A stretch of 64,000 bases of DNA from Rhea pennata (taxonomy: Eukaryota > Chordata > Aves > Rheiformes > Rheidae), in contig NC_084675.1 of the NCBI RefSeq assembly GCF_028389875.1, positions 23,150,412-23,214,411 on the forward strand. Direction: 5' to 3'. Positions 63,501-64,000 of this stretch are shown in pieces. How positions within the stretch are numbered: the stretch's first letter is position 1; every line of letters begins with the position of its first letter. A program made the position numbers and the translations under genes. The notes under the pieces are model-generated. The model was given only the letters and a program-made list of their open reading frames with translations, had not been told where the DNA came from and ran no database searches.

Positions 63501-64000
63501 GTCGTCCATTTAAAGTTTATCGTCTTTTCCATATAATGTTAGGAATGAAGAGGTCTGCCAGTTTGAAATATTTCTATGAATATTTTTTTGTGTGTTTTAG
63601 AAACAAATGTTGCTCAGTTTAGAATATGTGTTCCTACTAAAACAAATGTGCTGAGAAGTATTAATTGTATTAATTACAATACCTAATAGTCTTGGTTATA
63701 TCTCATAATTAAACATTACAGGCTCGATGAATTTTACTTAAGTTAAAATTTTGAAAACAACAAGATGCTCTGGTTGTGTGTGAGGAGCAGTGTCAACTTT
63801 AAGTGCATGTCAGATTAAGAATTCTGATGAAAGTTTTTACTGTTTTGGGGGCATTTGGATTTCTCGCATCAGAAATTCTCATGTCTAGTGTTATGTTGCA
63901 GTCTGTTATAGGAAAACTAAGTTAGCTTTTCTGTCATGAATATGGAGGTATGTTTTCATGAAATCTGTATGAATTTTACACTGAGGCCTGTATCCTATTG

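Larger units (their letters stand above)
55460..64000 (+). other. NFAT5 intron 1, 5' part (continues past the window)
   Basis: The first 500 bp belong to the CpG island. After 56,000 the sequence turns AT-rich. It holds A25 (56003-56027) and TG/TA simple repeats (57488-57565; 63307-63340). A T-rich acceptor-like site lies at 56,042-56,053 (T run then CAG before AATGGCGG). No further exon or recognisable mobile element is seen. Confidence 0.55.

Noticed and set aside
55460-64000. NFAT5 exon 2 in the window
   Set aside because: No segment encodes ESVYDLLPKEL or the following Ser-rich region; the exon must lie beyond 64,000.

Overview
The window is vertebrate nuclear DNA, most likely from a bird. 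The reasons are split genes with vertebrate proteins, very GC-rich compact gene starts, small introns and a degraded CR1-type LINE. Another archosaur or a turtle is not excluded. Gene order is the conserved block known from human 16q22.1: COG8(-), NIP7(+), TMED6(-), TERF2(-), CYB5B(+), NFAT5(+, first exon only). All exon models were made by eye from splice sites, reading phase and remembered human orthologues. No search or alignment was run.

Layout: 0.2-3.1 kb holds COG8 (five exons, 584 aa) on the minus strand, head to head with NIP7 (five exons, 180 aa; 3.2-4.9 kb) across a 113-bp spacer. TMED6 (four exons, 233 aa; 5.6-9.0 kb) is tail to tail with NIP7. TERF2, the shelterin protein TRF2 (ten coding exons, 554 aa), fills 10.7-19.8 kb. 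A 6-kb spacer with no recognised gene separates it from CYB5B (five exons, 144 aa; 26.1-38.6 kb), which is followed by a probable 4.4-kb 3' UTR. About 12 kb of spacer leads to the NFAT5 CpG island and exon 1 at 55.4 kb. The rest, to 64 kb, is NFAT5 intron 1.

The genes do not form one pathway. COG8 and TMED6 act in Golgi and early secretory traffic, NIP7 in 60S ribosome assembly, TERF2 at telomeres, CYB5B on the mitochondrial outer membrane and NFAT5 in osmotic-stress transcription. They are neighbours by ancient synteny.

I saw no CRISPR, operon or evident new defence or mobile system. The points most worth a second look are these: a GC-AG intron in TMED6; a 13-residue tandem repeat in the TRF2 hinge; an intronic minisatellite in NIP7 that repeats the exon-1 splice donor; ETS/CRE and ZNF143 motifs plus a 24-bp repeat at the TERF2 start; a decayed non-CR1 LINE at 53.4-54.1 kb; a CR1 fossil inside the likely CYB5B 3' UTR; and an unassigned exon-like segment in a GC-rich island at 46.2-46.3 kb.
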